Assembly: GCA_018971525.1 (NCBI GenBank)
Contig: JAGXAR010000007.1
Location: 1-64,000, forward strand
From: Nitrospirota bacterium
GTDB taxonomy: Bacteria > Nitrospirota > Nitrospiria > Nitrospirales > Nitrospiraceae
Direction of reading: 5' to 3'
DNA: 64,000 nt
This document shows, piece after piece, positions 1 through 8,282 of the stretch. Positions within the stretch are counted from its first letter, which is position 1, and the number at the start of each line of letters is the position of its first letter. The notes under the pieces were generated by a model. It saw only the letters and a list, made by a program, of their open reading frames with translations, ran no database searches and had not been told where the DNA came from. The translations under genes were made by a program, and so were the position numbers.

Positions 1-332
1 CGGATGACTTCGGCGAAATGGCCGAAGATCTGCGCATCGAGGGGATCGGTCTTGGCCAGTTTCCCCGTCGCCTTGGCAAAGTCCCGCACCTGTCGAGGAT
101 TGGCGAGCACGACAGGCAACCCCGCCGCGACGAGCGCCCCGATGAATGGCAACTCGAGACCACAGGTCGCGCCCAAGACGATCAAAGCAACCGGGAGGGC
201 CCGCAGGCGCTAGACCACGTGGGCACGCCCGGTCTTATCATTGAGTACGACGAACCGTCCTTCGGGCCGCAGGGCAATGTCCAATTGGGCCTTTGAGACA
301 TCAATACCGACAAACCATGGGGCAGGTGTCAT
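1..332 (-). pseudogene. IS110-family transposase, 5' part, decayed
   Basis: Reading leftward from an ATG at 332, the product opens with the IS110/Piv-type DEDD motif GIDVSK and later has ANPRQVRDFAKATG and KTDPLDA, the conserved block of the IS110 N-terminal catalytic domain. The frame is interrupted by TAG at codon 41. The usual EATGG motif reads GATCG, so the second catalytic acidic residue is lost. The gene also seems to lack residues between the two halves. It runs off the left edge of the window, so the C-terminal half cannot be judged. I read it as a dead remnant. Confidence 0.85.
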
Positions 333-599
333 GGTAGCCTCCCTTGGTGGCCCATCCTTGCATGATGCGGGCTTGTAGGCCGGTGCAACTGTTCGGGCTC
401 ATTCAGGATGAAGGCGTGACGACCCTGGCTACTCCTCGGTCTTAGACGACCTCGGCTGGATCGGTCTATCACGCCCGCTCGGAGAATGATTCCCTCATTG
501 AGACACGAGATTCAAGATGCAAGGCTTCGAGAAAAGAGCGGTACCGGCCACCATCTCTTTGTTACATTGAATGGATCTTCCAAGGGCGACTATCCCTCA

Positions 600-1137
600 C
601 ATAACTTTGGACCGCTTCACAGAGGGGCGGTCCTCCAACTAGCTCTCAAGCTGCTCACTGTGTATTACCTGGTTCAAGGATTGCTGCTGGTTGCACTTGG
701 ATCCGGCGGGTTGTTCCTTGGATCAGGATCATCTGCTTGTCATCAAGCGGTGGCTCCATGTGATCCATCTGGCCCCTGAGAATCGCTCTATTCATAGACT
801 CCTCACGAAGGTCCTCCCGATTAACGATCAACTGCTGGAGGCATTGAGTATTGGCTCCTTTGTGTATGCCGGACTCGCGTTTATACATGAGGGAGGTCTC
901 CTGTTCGCTCAACGATGAGGTTCCTATCTCACGGTGGCTGTCATCGGTTCGTTTATCCCGTGGGAGCTGTATAGCTTGCTGGATCAGGTGACGCCCCTGA
1001 GGCTCACGACGCTCGGTATCAATGGCGTGATCGTCTGGTATCTCCTCGCGAGAGAATTCCGCGTCAGACATGTCAAGAAGAACGGCTGCGGGGGAGAGAC
1101 TGCCACAGGTGAGGGAAACGAGTCGAAGATTCTCTGA
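600..1137 (+). pseudogene. DUF2127 membrane protein, broken by a frameshift and a stop
   Basis: Three pieces join into one DUF2127-type membrane protein. Around 630-700 one frame gives LALKLLTVYYLVQGLLLVAL, the first membrane helix. From about 691 another frame gives LAPENRSIHRLLTKVLPIND, and after a TGA at 916-918 the same frame continues with GSYLTVAVIGSFIPWELYSL. In this family a tryptophan normally precedes that last block, so TGG to TGA is the likely change. The shift near 690-705 is a second lesion. The upstream start is not clear; an ATG-led frame opens at 486. Family assignment is from remembered DUF2127 patterns. Confidence 0.65.
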
Positions 1138-1210
1138 TGTCGGTGCGTCGATGAGAATTGTCCGATGATAGGAGAGGCGCCGGACCGTTGGGGCATGGTG
1201 GCAGAAGGTC

Positions 1211-1990
1211 CTACGGCTCTGCCTTATTGCTCCGGTACTTGAGGAAGGGGGCGATGGTATCGATGGGGATCGGGAAGATCGTCGTGGAGTTCTTCTCGGC
1301 GGCAATTTCAACCAGGGTTTGCAGGTAACGGAGCTGTAAAGCGACAGGATTCCGGCCGATCACGTCGGCGGCATCGGCCAGGCGTTGCGACGCTTCGAAT
1401 TCACCCTGCGCATGGATGATTTTGGATCGCCGCTCACGTTCCGCTTCGGCCTGCTTGGCGATCACGCGCTGCATCTCCTGGGCGAGGTCCACGTTTTTTA
1501 CCTCGACCGCCGAAACCTTCACGCCCCACGGCTCTGTCTGCTGGTCAAGGATGAGCTGGAGCTTGCTATTGATCTCTTCCCGCTTGGCTAGCAGATCATC
1601 TAGCTGACTCTGACCGAGGACGCTGCGGAGCGTGGTCTGGGCCATCATCGACGTCGCATAGAGGTAGTCCTGAATCTGGATAATCGCTCGCTCCTGGTCG
1701 ACGACACGGAAATAAATGACGGCGTTGACCTTCACGGACACGTTATCCCTGGTGATGACGTCTTGCGGCGGTACGTCCATGGCCACGGTTCGCAGACTGA
1801 CGCGCACCAACCGATCGATGAAGGGCACGATGATGACGAGGCCCGGGCCGTTGCCGCCATAGAGGCCCCTCGCAATGCGACCGAGCCGGAAGATCACGGC
1901 CCGTTCGTATTCGGGGAGGACCTTGACGCTCAGTTTGATGAGGAAGACCGTAAGGACGGCGACCAGCAGGAGCCCGGGAGCGAATAGCAT
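1211..1990 (-). CDS. Slipin / stomatin-like SPFH-domain membrane protein
   Basis: This 259-residue protein has one N-terminal membrane helix (about residues 3-20) followed at once by an SPFH/Band 7 domain with slipin signatures such as [14 protein letters not shown] and [15 protein letters not shown] charged helical stretch near residues 165-210 ([17 protein letters not shown]) is the usual oligomerising coil. Slipins form ring-like scaffolds on the cytoplasmic membrane. The length matches the family. The ATG at 1990 is preceded by a purine-rich GAGAGAGG. The usual NfeD protease partner is not adjacent, so its partner is unknown. Confidence 0.9.
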   Translation of the reverse strand: MLFAPGLLLVAVLTVFLIKLSVKVLPEYERAVIFRLGRIARGLYGGNGPGLVIIVPFIDRLVRVSLRTVAMDVPPQDVITRDNVSVKVNAVIYFRVVDQERAIIQIQDYLYATSMMAQTTLRSVLGQSQLDDLLAKREEINSKLQLILDQQTEPWGVKVSAVEVKNVDLAQEMQRVIAKQAEAERERRSKIIHAQGEFEASQRLADAADVIGRNPVALQLRYLQTLVEIAAEKNSTTIFPIPIDTIAPFLKYRSNKAEP

Positions 1991-2667
1991 GATCAGGCCT
2001 CTCTCTTGAGGATCAGCCGGGGGAGCAGCGGACGGGGACGACTTCTCGGGTCATTCATCGAGAGGTCCCTCCCAACAAGGCAGAGGCACGGGGGGGCGGC
2101 ACAACCGTGTGGATCATACGGTCCCTTCGACACCCTGTCAAGGAACGGGAGGAAGGGGTACTGGTAAAGTGTGAGCTCTGAGTTGTGTCCTCATTTACCT
2201 GGTTGCAGGCAAGGTCGTTAGTTCTCTCTTTATCGATTGGAACCTATGTTGGCCTCGGTTCCATCGTCGAAAGAGGCCCTTCTCGGGGCGCACGTTCCGG
2301 GAGCACAGGACCAACGGTGGTATCCTTCCAATCCTTTTCATCGTGGGGGCCCTGCGAGCAAGAAGGAAGGTCTGGCGGCTCCTTAGCACGCCCTGCGCGT
2401 GCACCTCGAAGGGCGTGAAGAGTGACCAGCCTGCCGGCTTGTGCACCGTGAGCGTCACATCGTAGGGCGGCGTGGGATGAAGCCGGACTCGAAATCGCTT
2501 CGAGAGTGTCACGTGAGCCTCCAGATGAAGGGCGCAGCACAGGGTGGCTCACGTGAGAGGCTCCGGTCAAGCGCATAGACCTGCGAACGGAGGCATGGCG
2601 CCTGACCCACATTGACCGTGGTCGTGCCCTTTCCTATACTGGCGGAAGCTCGTAGGGAGGTGCACTG
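1991..2667. other. Intergenic stretch without a convincing gene
   Basis: About 675 bases separate the divergent slipin and AsmA genes. The open frames here run across each other on both strands and show no family pattern. The stretch holds one palindromic element (2235-2333) and presumably the promoters of both flanking genes. The AsmA ribosome site GGGAGGTGCACTG ends it. Confidence 0.5.
2235..2333. repeat. Palindromic intergenic element, family A
   Basis: The outer arms GATTGGAA...GTTGGCCT and AGGACCAAC...TTCCAATC are inverted. The core TCGAAAGAGGCCCTTCTC and GTTCCGGGAGCACAGG resembles cores near 51.05 kb (reverse), 54.12 kb and 54.29 kb. This is a diverged member of a short interspersed palindrome family. 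Confidence 0.6.
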
Positions 2668-4317
2668 ATGAAAATCGTCATCGGTCTACTTATTGGAGTG
2701 GTCCTGTTGGTTGGGGTCATCCTGTCCCTTCCCTTCCTGATTGATCTCAACAAGTATCAAGACCGATACAAGCCACTCATCGAGGAGGCGCTCAATCGCA
2801 AGGTTCAGCTGCAAGACATCCGCCTGACTATCTGGCCGCGGATCGGCGCCAGGGTGGCCGGGTTCGTCGTGCTGGACGACCCGGCATTCGGCTCAACCCC
2901 CTTTACCTCTCTCACGTCGCTCGACGTCGGGGTGAAACTCATGCCGTTACTCAGCGGCAAGGTCGAAGTCGAAGACATCACGCTCCGTGATCCTGTGATC
3001 ACGGTCATCAAGAACGAGCGCGGCGTCCTGAACGTCTCGACCATCGGTCGAACCGGCGTGGCGGTGCCTAAAACTCCATCGCGGGCGCCCATTCCGTCAC
3101 CAGAAGGACCGCTCAAAATCCTGGCACTGCTGGCGGTGGATCGAGTCTCCATCACGGGAGGGAAACTCACCTATCGGGATCTGTCAGTTCCCAAGCCGAC
3201 CGAGTATATCTTGCAGGATATGGAGGTCCTCCTCCAATCCGTTCGGCTCGGCCAAACCCCGAGCCTCCATGTTGGAACACTCGTCCAACCGTTGAACCTT
3301 CCGGTGAGGCTCGACGGTACCTTTGGTCCTTTGAAGGAATCTGCGGACATCGACGCGATCAATCTCCAACTCGCTGTAGGGAAAACCGATTTCACCATCA
3401 CCGGGAAAACGGTCGGGCGAAACGCCAGCCTGAATATCAGTGCTCCGGTCATCAATACGGCCAATCTGCCGGTGGCCCTGCCATTACAGACGCCCGTTGA
3501 GGTGAACAATCTCCAGGTTGCTGCTGAAGTGCAAGGCCAGGACGTGCTGTTACAGAACTTTTCTTTTCAGCTCTTCGATGGACAGGTGACGGCACAGGGG
3601 CGGGTCACGTCCGGCTCCGGGACGCCACCGTTCACCGGCAAGATGACGATTCAAGGGATGCAACTCGGTCCGGCGCTCAATGCCCTGGCAACCACCCGGG
3701 TGTCGATCAGCGGAACGGCAGGCGCCGACCTCGGCTTGCAAGGCCGTGGATTTTCCATGCCGGACCTCACGAAATCCCTGGAAGGCACGGGGCACATGGC
3801 GGTGAAAGACGGCAAGATCGAAGGTGTGAATCTGCTGCAGGAAGCCATCTCCATCCTCAAGGTTGTCGGCGTCTCGCTTGATGACGCCAAGGCAACGGTA
3901 TTTTCAACGATCGAGACCGATCTCGCCATGAAGCAGGGGATCGTCCACGTTCAACGGCTCTTGATGGATAGCCACGACTTTCAGGCCACAGGAGGAGGCA
4001 CCATCGGATTCGATCAGACGCTGAACCTCACCGTGAACCTCAACCTGTCGCAGGAATTCAGTCAGAAGCTCGCACGTTCATCGCCCCTTGCCAAGCTCGC
4101 GATGAAAGAGGACCGCTTGAGTCTTCCGCTGGTGATCACCGGAACAGCACAGGCGCCATCGTACGCATTAAATATGAAGGGCCTTACCGGGAGAGTTCAG
4201 GCGCAGGTGCGGAAGAAAGCTGAGGAAGCGGTCGGCGGACTGCTGAAAGGGACGACGAAACCGGAAGACATAAAGCAACAGGGCCAAGAGATGCTCAAAG
4301 GACTGTTGGGACGCTAA
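2668..4317 (+). CDS. AsmA-family envelope protein
   Basis: The product has 549 residues. An N-terminal membrane helix (about residues 3-24) is followed by the typical AsmA opening: a conserved D-x-N-K-Y, then EEALNRKVQLQDIRL and a first beta-rich repeat. Residues 280-500 carry the second AsmA block, with patterns like GHMAVKDGKIEGVNLLQEA and an FDQTLNLTVNLNLS beta stretch. AsmA-like proteins are inner-membrane-anchored periplasmic bridge proteins involved in phospholipid or outer-membrane homeostasis. The start at 2668 follows GGGAGGTGCACTG. It probably forms an operon with the mechanosensitive channel 11 bp downstream, consistent with an envelope role. The exact substrate is not known. Confidence 0.88.
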   Translation: MKIVIGLLIGVVLLVGVILSLPFLIDLNKYQDRYKPLIEEALNRKVQLQDIRLTIWPRIGARVAGFVVLDDPAFGSTPFTSLTSLDVGVKLMPLLSGKVEVEDITLRDPVITVIKNERGVLNVSTIGRTGVAVPKTPSRAPIPSPEGPLKILALLAVDRVSITGGKLTYRDLSVPKPTEYILQDMEVLLQSVRLGQTPSLHVGTLVQPLNLPVRLDGTFGPLKESADIDAINLQLAVGKTDFTITGKTVGRNASLNISAPVINTANLPVALPLQTPVEVNNLQVAAEVQGQDVLLQNFSFQLFDGQVTAQGRVTSGSGTPPFTGKMTIQGMQLGPALNALATTRVSISGTAGADLGLQGRGFSMPDLTKSLEGTGHMAVKDGKIEGVNLLQEAISILKVVGVSLDDAKATVFSTIETDLAMKQGIVHVQRLLMDSHDFQATGGGTIGFDQTLNLTVNLNLSQEFSQKLARSSPLAKLAMKEDRLSLPLVITGTAQAPSYALNMKGLTGRVQAQVRKKAEEAVGGLLKGTTKPEDIKQQGQEMLKGLLGR

Positions 4318-4328
4318 GGAGATATCAC

Positions 4329-5117
4329 ATGATCGCCATGGATAGGTTGACCCAATACGCGGTGCAGTACGGCATGCAGGCCGTTGTTGCCATCGGCATC
4401 TTTGCCGCCGGCATACTGGCGTCCCGCTGGGTGGGGAACATCGTCCAGCAGTCGCTTGAACGACAAACTCTTGACCCGCCTCTGCGGATGCTGCTCGTCC
4501 GCGTCGTCAAGATCGTCGTGTTGCTCTTTACCGCCGTGATCGCGCTTGATGCGCTCGGCGTTCCGATTGCTCCGTTGGTGGCCGGCATCGGCGTCGCCGG
4601 GGTCGGCATCGGTCTCGCGTTGCAGGGTGTCTTGAGTAACGTCATGGCCGGGCTGTCGATCATCTTCACCAAACCCTATAAGGTCGGCGAACATATTTCC
4701 CTGCTCGGCGTGCATGGCGACGTGGTGATGATCGACATCTTTTCGACAAGGCTCATGCACCCGGACCGTTCGAGCGTCATTATTCCCAACCGGAAGATCG
4801 TCGGAGAAATCCTGCATAACTTTGGAACGATTCGCCAAATCCATCTGACCGTCGACGTGGTCTATAAGACCGATCTTGATCAGGCATTAGCCATTATCCG
4901 TGAGGTCATTGCGAGTCATCCGCACGTGTTGAAGGATCCGGCTCCCTGCATCGGGGTCAGCAACCTCGGACATCCCGCCGTCACGATCGCGATCGAACCT
5001 TGGACCGCAGTGATGCACTATGCGTCCGCTCAAGGCGAACTCAATAAGGCGATCATCGAACGGTTCCGAGCGGCCCAGATTGAGTTTCCCGCCCCTGTGA
5101 TGACCACGACGGTGTAA
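4329..5117 (+). CDS. MscS-family small-conductance mechanosensitive channel
   Basis: This 262-residue protein has three membrane helices. The third is the glycine/alanine-rich pore helix (residues about 84-107, GVAGVGIGLALQGVLSNVMAG), followed by the beta domain with YKVGEHISL and IPNRKIV. MscS channels open under membrane tension to release solutes after osmotic downshock. The length is close to the short MscS type. The ATG follows an ideal AAGGAGATATCAC site and lies 11 bp after the AsmA gene, so the two are probably co-transcribed. Confidence 0.93.
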   Translation: MIAMDRLTQYAVQYGMQAVVAIGIFAAGILASRWVGNIVQQSLERQTLDPPLRMLLVRVVKIVVLLFTAVIALDALGVPIAPLVAGIGVAGVGIGLALQGVLSNVMAGLSIIFTKPYKVGEHISLLGVHGDVVMIDIFSTRLMHPDRSSVIIPNRKIVGEILHNFGTIRQIHLTVDVVYKTDLDQALAIIREVIASHPHVLKDPAPCIGVSNLGHPAVTIAIEPWTAVMHYASAQGELNKAIIERFRAAQIEFPAPVMTTTV

Positions 5118-5179
5118 GAATCCAAGCGCGTACCCGCACGTGCGGAACGCGATTCCATTTTGCCATTGACCTGCCTGCA

Positions 5180-5330
5180 GGGGTGGTCGCATGGCGCCGG
5201 GATCTCGACGCCTCCGTGGTCGGGATCGATATCCCTTGCCGTTGGAGCCGCACCGGTCGGACAAGGCCCTGCGAGCGGGCACAGGCCACCAAGGGCCTCC
5301 ACGCCTTTGCCAGACCGAGCAAGCCCCTCA
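5180..5330 (+). pseudogene. Truncated second copy of the DUF429 gene
   Basis: The frame starting at 5183 gives VAWRRDLDASVVGID followed by TRPCERAQATKGLHAFA, matching VAWCRKLNVSVVGID and ARPCERALAAEGLHAFA in the intact DUF429 gene at 6692-7324. The nucleotide match covers about 5180-5322 against 6819-6961. Both the N-terminal GVDVGG motif and the C-terminal half are missing, so this is a fragment left by duplication or by loss of a paralogue. Confidence 0.75.
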
Positions 5331-5511
5331 CGCTTCTAGTCGGCAGCTCATGCGCTCTTTCGTACTCATACCATCAGCTTCACTGTGTAGCCTTGACACT
5401 TCTCCGCAGACGGCCTAGCCTTGCGGCGAAGCGCCTGGCGCTCTAGCCAACGTGTGGCGGGCATTTGGTCATGCGGCGAACATCATGGACTCTGCTCAGG
5501 AGGGGGAGACG

Positions 5512-6079
5512 ATGGACGGAAAGTCCTTTTATTCGCACCTGGTTCGGCTCGGACTTCCTGGATTCATGGTCGTCTTGGGGCTTTCCCTGGTCGGTTGTCC
5601 TCAGCCGATACCCAGGGTCTCGATTCCCGGTTCCGATGCGTCTCCCCCGACCATGGTTTGGCAGACGTACAACATGCAGACGAAGGAGGGAGGAGAGATT
5701 GTGAAAGACGGCCAGTCTCTTGACGTGCCTTCCACAGAGCAATACTTGGTGACGCTGGCCGTGGAAGATCTCAACAGCGGCGTCAAAGATGTCACCTTGA
5801 GCGGCAACGTTCAGTTTGCATGCGAACAAGGGGGCCAGGTCGAGGACAAGAAGTTCCCCCTCGAAACGCAGGAAATGAAGCCTGTTCCCGATCAGGAGAA
5901 CAAAGTGCCGGTCAGCGCCTCACTTGTCCTATGTCGTAGAATTCGGCAAGACGGGATGTAAGGAGAACTGGATGTTCGGTGGAGGGAAACTGTCTCTGGT
6001 GGGGAAGGCGCATAATTTCGTTGGCGGAGCTGAGATGAGGACGCTGCATTTTAATTTGAAAAAGCAACCATCAAGATGA
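5512..6079 (+). pseudogene. Lipoprotein of unknown function, frameshifted near its end
   Basis: Starting at ATG 5512 after AGGAGGGGGAGACG, the product has a signal peptide with the lipobox LVGC, so it should be a lipid-anchored envelope protein. No family was recognised. The in-phase frame stops at 5961, but near 5926-5930 the next frame takes over with clearly coding sequence (YVVEFGKTGCKENWMFGGG) to a stop at 6077-6079. A gain of one base or loss of two near 5928 would explain this. An earlier ATG at 5452 is possible but lies before the ribosome site. It could be a real inactivation or an assembly error. Confidence 0.7.
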
Positions 6080-6084
6080 ATAAA

Positions 6085-6110
6085 CCCCTGTCTGAAATAA
6101 CGAGACGGGG
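6085..6110 (+). terminator. Small hairpin after the lipoprotein gene
   Basis: CCCCTGTCT (6085-6093) can pair with AGACGGGG (6103-6110) with one bulged base and a 9-base loop. It begins six bases after the shifted stop of the lipoprotein. There is no T-run after it, so it is a weak terminator candidate. Confidence 0.3.
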
Positions 6111-6334
6111 TCAGCATCCATCTTCTTGCACCGGATTCGTTACCTCGACAGGGTCTTTGCCACCCGCGACCAATTCCGGCTGATCTCGAACCATCTCTGC
6201 AGTGATGGTTCAGGAAGGAATCGGGGGAACGGCAATCTGTTCTGCCCGGTAGCCATCCGTCCACGCCTTCCGGCGCGAACAGCAGGAGGTGTGCCATAAC
6301 ATCATTCTTCCCGCCTTTCTCCAGGAGGTGCCTC

Positions 6335-6676
6335 ATGCGCGCCCTCTTTATCCTGACCGCGGTGCTGTTCTCCTTCGGATTTGCCCGGGCCGAGACGGGC
6401 TTCGATGAGCAATACGAGCGAGACTACAACATCTTCAATCCGCTCAATCAGTACCGTGCCGATAATCCGCTGAATCCGATCAACGCCTATGATCCGAAGA
6501 ATCCGTTGAACCCGCTCAATCAGTACGATCCCGGCAACCCGGCGAATCCGATCAACCAGTACAACCTGAACAATCCGTTCAATCCCATCAACCAGTACGA
6601 TCCCAAGAACCCGCTGAACCCCATGAACGAATATAATCCCACCACGCCGTTCCACCCGCTGAGCCGCTCCCGCTGA
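6335..6676 (+). CDS. Secreted NPxNPINQYDPx tandem-repeat protein
   Basis: This 113-residue protein has a signal peptide (about residues 1-20, ending ARA) and then about six 12-residue units of pattern N-P-x-N-P-(I/L/M)-N-(Q/E/A)-Y-(D/N)-P-x, with a 36-base period in the DNA. The last unit degrades to TPFHPLSRSR. There are no cysteines. The ribosome site CAGGAGGTGCCTC precedes ATG 6335. I do not recognise the family. Asn/Pro-rich repeats of this kind could form an extended or beta-solenoid-like wall or matrix protein, but that is inference. It lies 15 bp upstream of the DUF429 gene and may be co-transcribed with it. Confidence 0.8.
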   Translation: MRALFILTAVLFSFGFARAETGFDEQYERDYNIFNPLNQYRADNPLNPINAYDPKNPLNPLNQYDPGNPANPINQYNLNNPFNPINQYDPKNPLNPMNEYNPTTPFHPLSRSR

Positions 6677-6691
6677 GCTCGGCTCACCGTC

Positions 6692-7324
6692 ATGAACCAC
6701 AATAATTCTGCTCCGGTCGTGGTCGGTGTGGATGTCGGTGGTCCGAAAAAGGGCTTTCACGCCGTCGCGTTCCACGACGGGCACATCTTCGAAACCTCGG
6801 CCACGCTCCATGCTGCGGAGGTGGTCGCATGGTGCAGGAAGCTCAACGTCTCCGTGGTCGGGATTGATGCTCCAAGCTGTTGGAGCCTCACCGGTCTTGC
6901 GAGACCCTGCGAGCGCGCCCTGGCCGCCGAGGGCCTCCACGCCTTTGCCACGCCGAGCCGGACAGTGGGGGAGGGCCACCAGTTTTATCGCTGGATGCGC
7001 AAGGGGGCTGAGTTGTACCACCTCCTTACGCCCCACTACCGGCTGTTCGACGCGAAACACCCAACATCGAGTCCGGTCTGTTTCGAAACCTTTCCTCACG
7101 CCGTGGCCTGCGCGCTGGCGAACAAGATCCTGCCCGCCAAGCAGAAGCGTGTTGACCGTCCCAGACTGCTTCGCGAGGCGGGGCTCTCCATCGATTCTCT
7201 CACCAACATCGACTTTGTGGATGCCGCTCTCTGCGCCCTCGCTGCCCATCACTTCCTGGCCGGGACGTTTAAGACCTACGGCGACGCCGCAGAAGGCTTC
7301 ATCGTCGTGCCGATTCTGCTGTAG
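6692..7324 (+). CDS. DUF429 family protein
   Basis: The product has 210 residues. It begins with VVGVDVGGPKKGFHAVAF, the conserved N-terminal strand of DUF429, an RNase H-like fold predicted to be a nuclease. SVVGIDAPS around residue 55 gives a second Asp. ARPCERALAAEGLHAFATPS around residues 70-90 and CFETFPHAVACAL near residue 130 are also typical of the family. FVDAALCALAAH near the end carries another conserved acidic residue. The function of the family is not established. A truncated paralogue lies 1.5 kb upstream. Confidence 0.85.
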   Translation: MNHNNSAPVVVGVDVGGPKKGFHAVAFHDGHIFETSATLHAAEVVAWCRKLNVSVVGIDAPSCWSLTGLARPCERALAAEGLHAFATPSRTVGEGHQFYRWMRKGAELYHLLTPHYRLFDAKHPTSSPVCFETFPHAVACALANKILPAKQKRVDRPRLLREAGLSIDSLTNIDFVDAALCALAAHHFLAGTFKTYGDAAEGFIVVPILL

Positions 7325-7375
7325 CGGCGACAAAGGAATTGTGCCAGGAACTATTTCCGTCGGCTGGCGTCACCT

Positions 7376-7420
7376 GCACCAACGGAGCTGCTCTCATGCC
7401 GAGAGCAGCTCCGTTGGTGC
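7376..7420. terminator. Perfect 20-bp hairpin between convergent genes
   Basis: Bases 7376-7395 pair perfectly with 7401-7420 around a 5-base loop (ATGCC). The site lies between the stops of two converging genes (7324 and 7444). No T-run flanks it on either strand, so a bidirectional terminator or mRNA-end stabiliser is the likeliest role but not proven. Confidence 0.6.
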
Positions 7421-7443
7421 CCATGAGGCTTTCTGTTCGCTCG

Positions 7444-7830
7444 TTACGGAGAGCAGGGTTTCCGTTCCTCTTCCATCAGATTCATCGTCGAACTCACTTC
7501 GAGCTCGACAAAGACTTCACAGCGAGCCGTCCAGAATTTGGGACGTGCGGGAGGTGTTGGCGGTGGCGTCGGCCGTTGATCCAACTCGGGAATTTGGATT
7601 TGGACGTTGATGATCATCATCGATGGGGCTGGGGGATAGGCGATGTATGGCCAAAGGGATAGTCCGAATAAACCGGGGAAGCGCATCATTGGAGACGCCA
7701 TCATTCGACTCTCATTGCGCTGCATGGCATCACCGCTAAACTCACGGAGCGTCCTGCCGGCCTCGGCCTCCGTGCCAAGTAGAGAAAGAAGGGCTAGTGT
7801 CGAAGCTAAGACCCACCAGCCAGCTTTCAT
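7444..7830 (-). CDS. Secreted protein of unknown function, proline-rich
   Basis: The 128-residue product starts at ATG 7830, directly after CAGGAGGTCAGC. An upstream in-frame start at 7848 precedes that site and is less likely. A signal peptide covers about residues 1-23 (KAGWWVLASTLALLSLL...TEAEA). The middle is rich in Met and Pro (FPGLFGLSLWPYIAYPPAP), then a beta-like stretch (SMMIINVQIQIPEL) and a proline linker (PTPPPTPPARP). Two cysteines lie near the C-terminus. No family was recognised. It is probably periplasmic or surface-exposed. Confidence 0.7.
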   Translation of the reverse strand: MKAGWWVLASTLALLSLLGTEAEAGRTLREFSGDAMQRNESRMMASPMMRFPGLFGLSLWPYIAYPPAPSMMIINVQIQIPELDQRPTPPPTPPARPKFWTARCEVFVELEVSSTMNLMEEERKPCSP

Positions 7831-8031
7831 GCTGACCTCCTGACTCAAGGGGTCTTTGAGTTCTGCTCGATCTTCTTATCATGCTACCCCCCACGGGCCC
7901 GTTTCTCAAGTTGGGGGAAACGGCGTCTGGAGCCATTCCGTGGTTGTGAGTGAGAAATCCGGGACGTTCTACGTTTCAGGGGGCTTCAGAGTGTTGCTTG
8001 CACTGAAGTCTGGCAGGTGAGTCGGCAGGGA

Positions 8032-8092
8032 GAAAAGAGCGGAGTCAACCACGATCTCTTCGTTGCATCTAATGCTCCTTCAAAACAAGCTC
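8032..8092. repeat. Diverged second copy of the segment at 532-592
   Basis: The segment beginning AGAAAAGAGCGG and continuing through ATCTCTT, GTT, CAT and AATG at 8032 lines up without large gaps with 532-592. Both copies lie just beside decayed genes, which suggests the edge of an old shared insertion. Confidence 0.45.
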
Positions 8093-8203
8093 TTTCTCCC
8101 CTTAATTGTGGCCTGGTTTGGCCCCCACCTGCGCACATGTAATATTCCACCAAAGTTTGCTCGTACCTCAACGTACTGCACGAGTATGCATTGGATCCTC
8201 AGT

Positions 8204-8279
8204 GCTCCGCGCGTCGGTCTCGCGACGCGGCTTAGCGATTTCATGACGAACCGTCATGAATGATGCAGGCTTGGTGGTC
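8204..8279. repeat. Intergenic repeat, family D
   Basis: The stretch containing GCTCCGCGCG, GTCTCGC and GACGAACCGTCATGAAT, then ATGCAGGCT, recurs at 45047-45124 with most bases matching. Related endings (TTCATGAAGAATCCCGGCTAG near 58965, and CATGATGCGGGCTTG near 362) suggest more decayed copies. TGACG AACC CGTCA-type pairing gives a small hairpin inside it. Confidence 0.5.
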
Positions 8280-8282
8280 GCT

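Noticed and set aside
655-1311. Leftward 218-codon open frame
   Set aside because: It lies opposite the DUF2127 remnant and the slipin end, is Arg/Ser-rich without family pattern, and has no ribosome site.
2195-2612. Overlapping leftward frames of 105 and 122 codons
   Set aside because: They cover a palindromic repeat and each other, with no protein-like pattern.
6302-7333. Leftward 343-codon open frame with I/V-x-G-V-D-R-I-Q-R-I repeats
   Set aside because: The repeats are the complement of the NPLNPINQYDP gene and the rest is the complement of DUF429; no ribosome site or signal.
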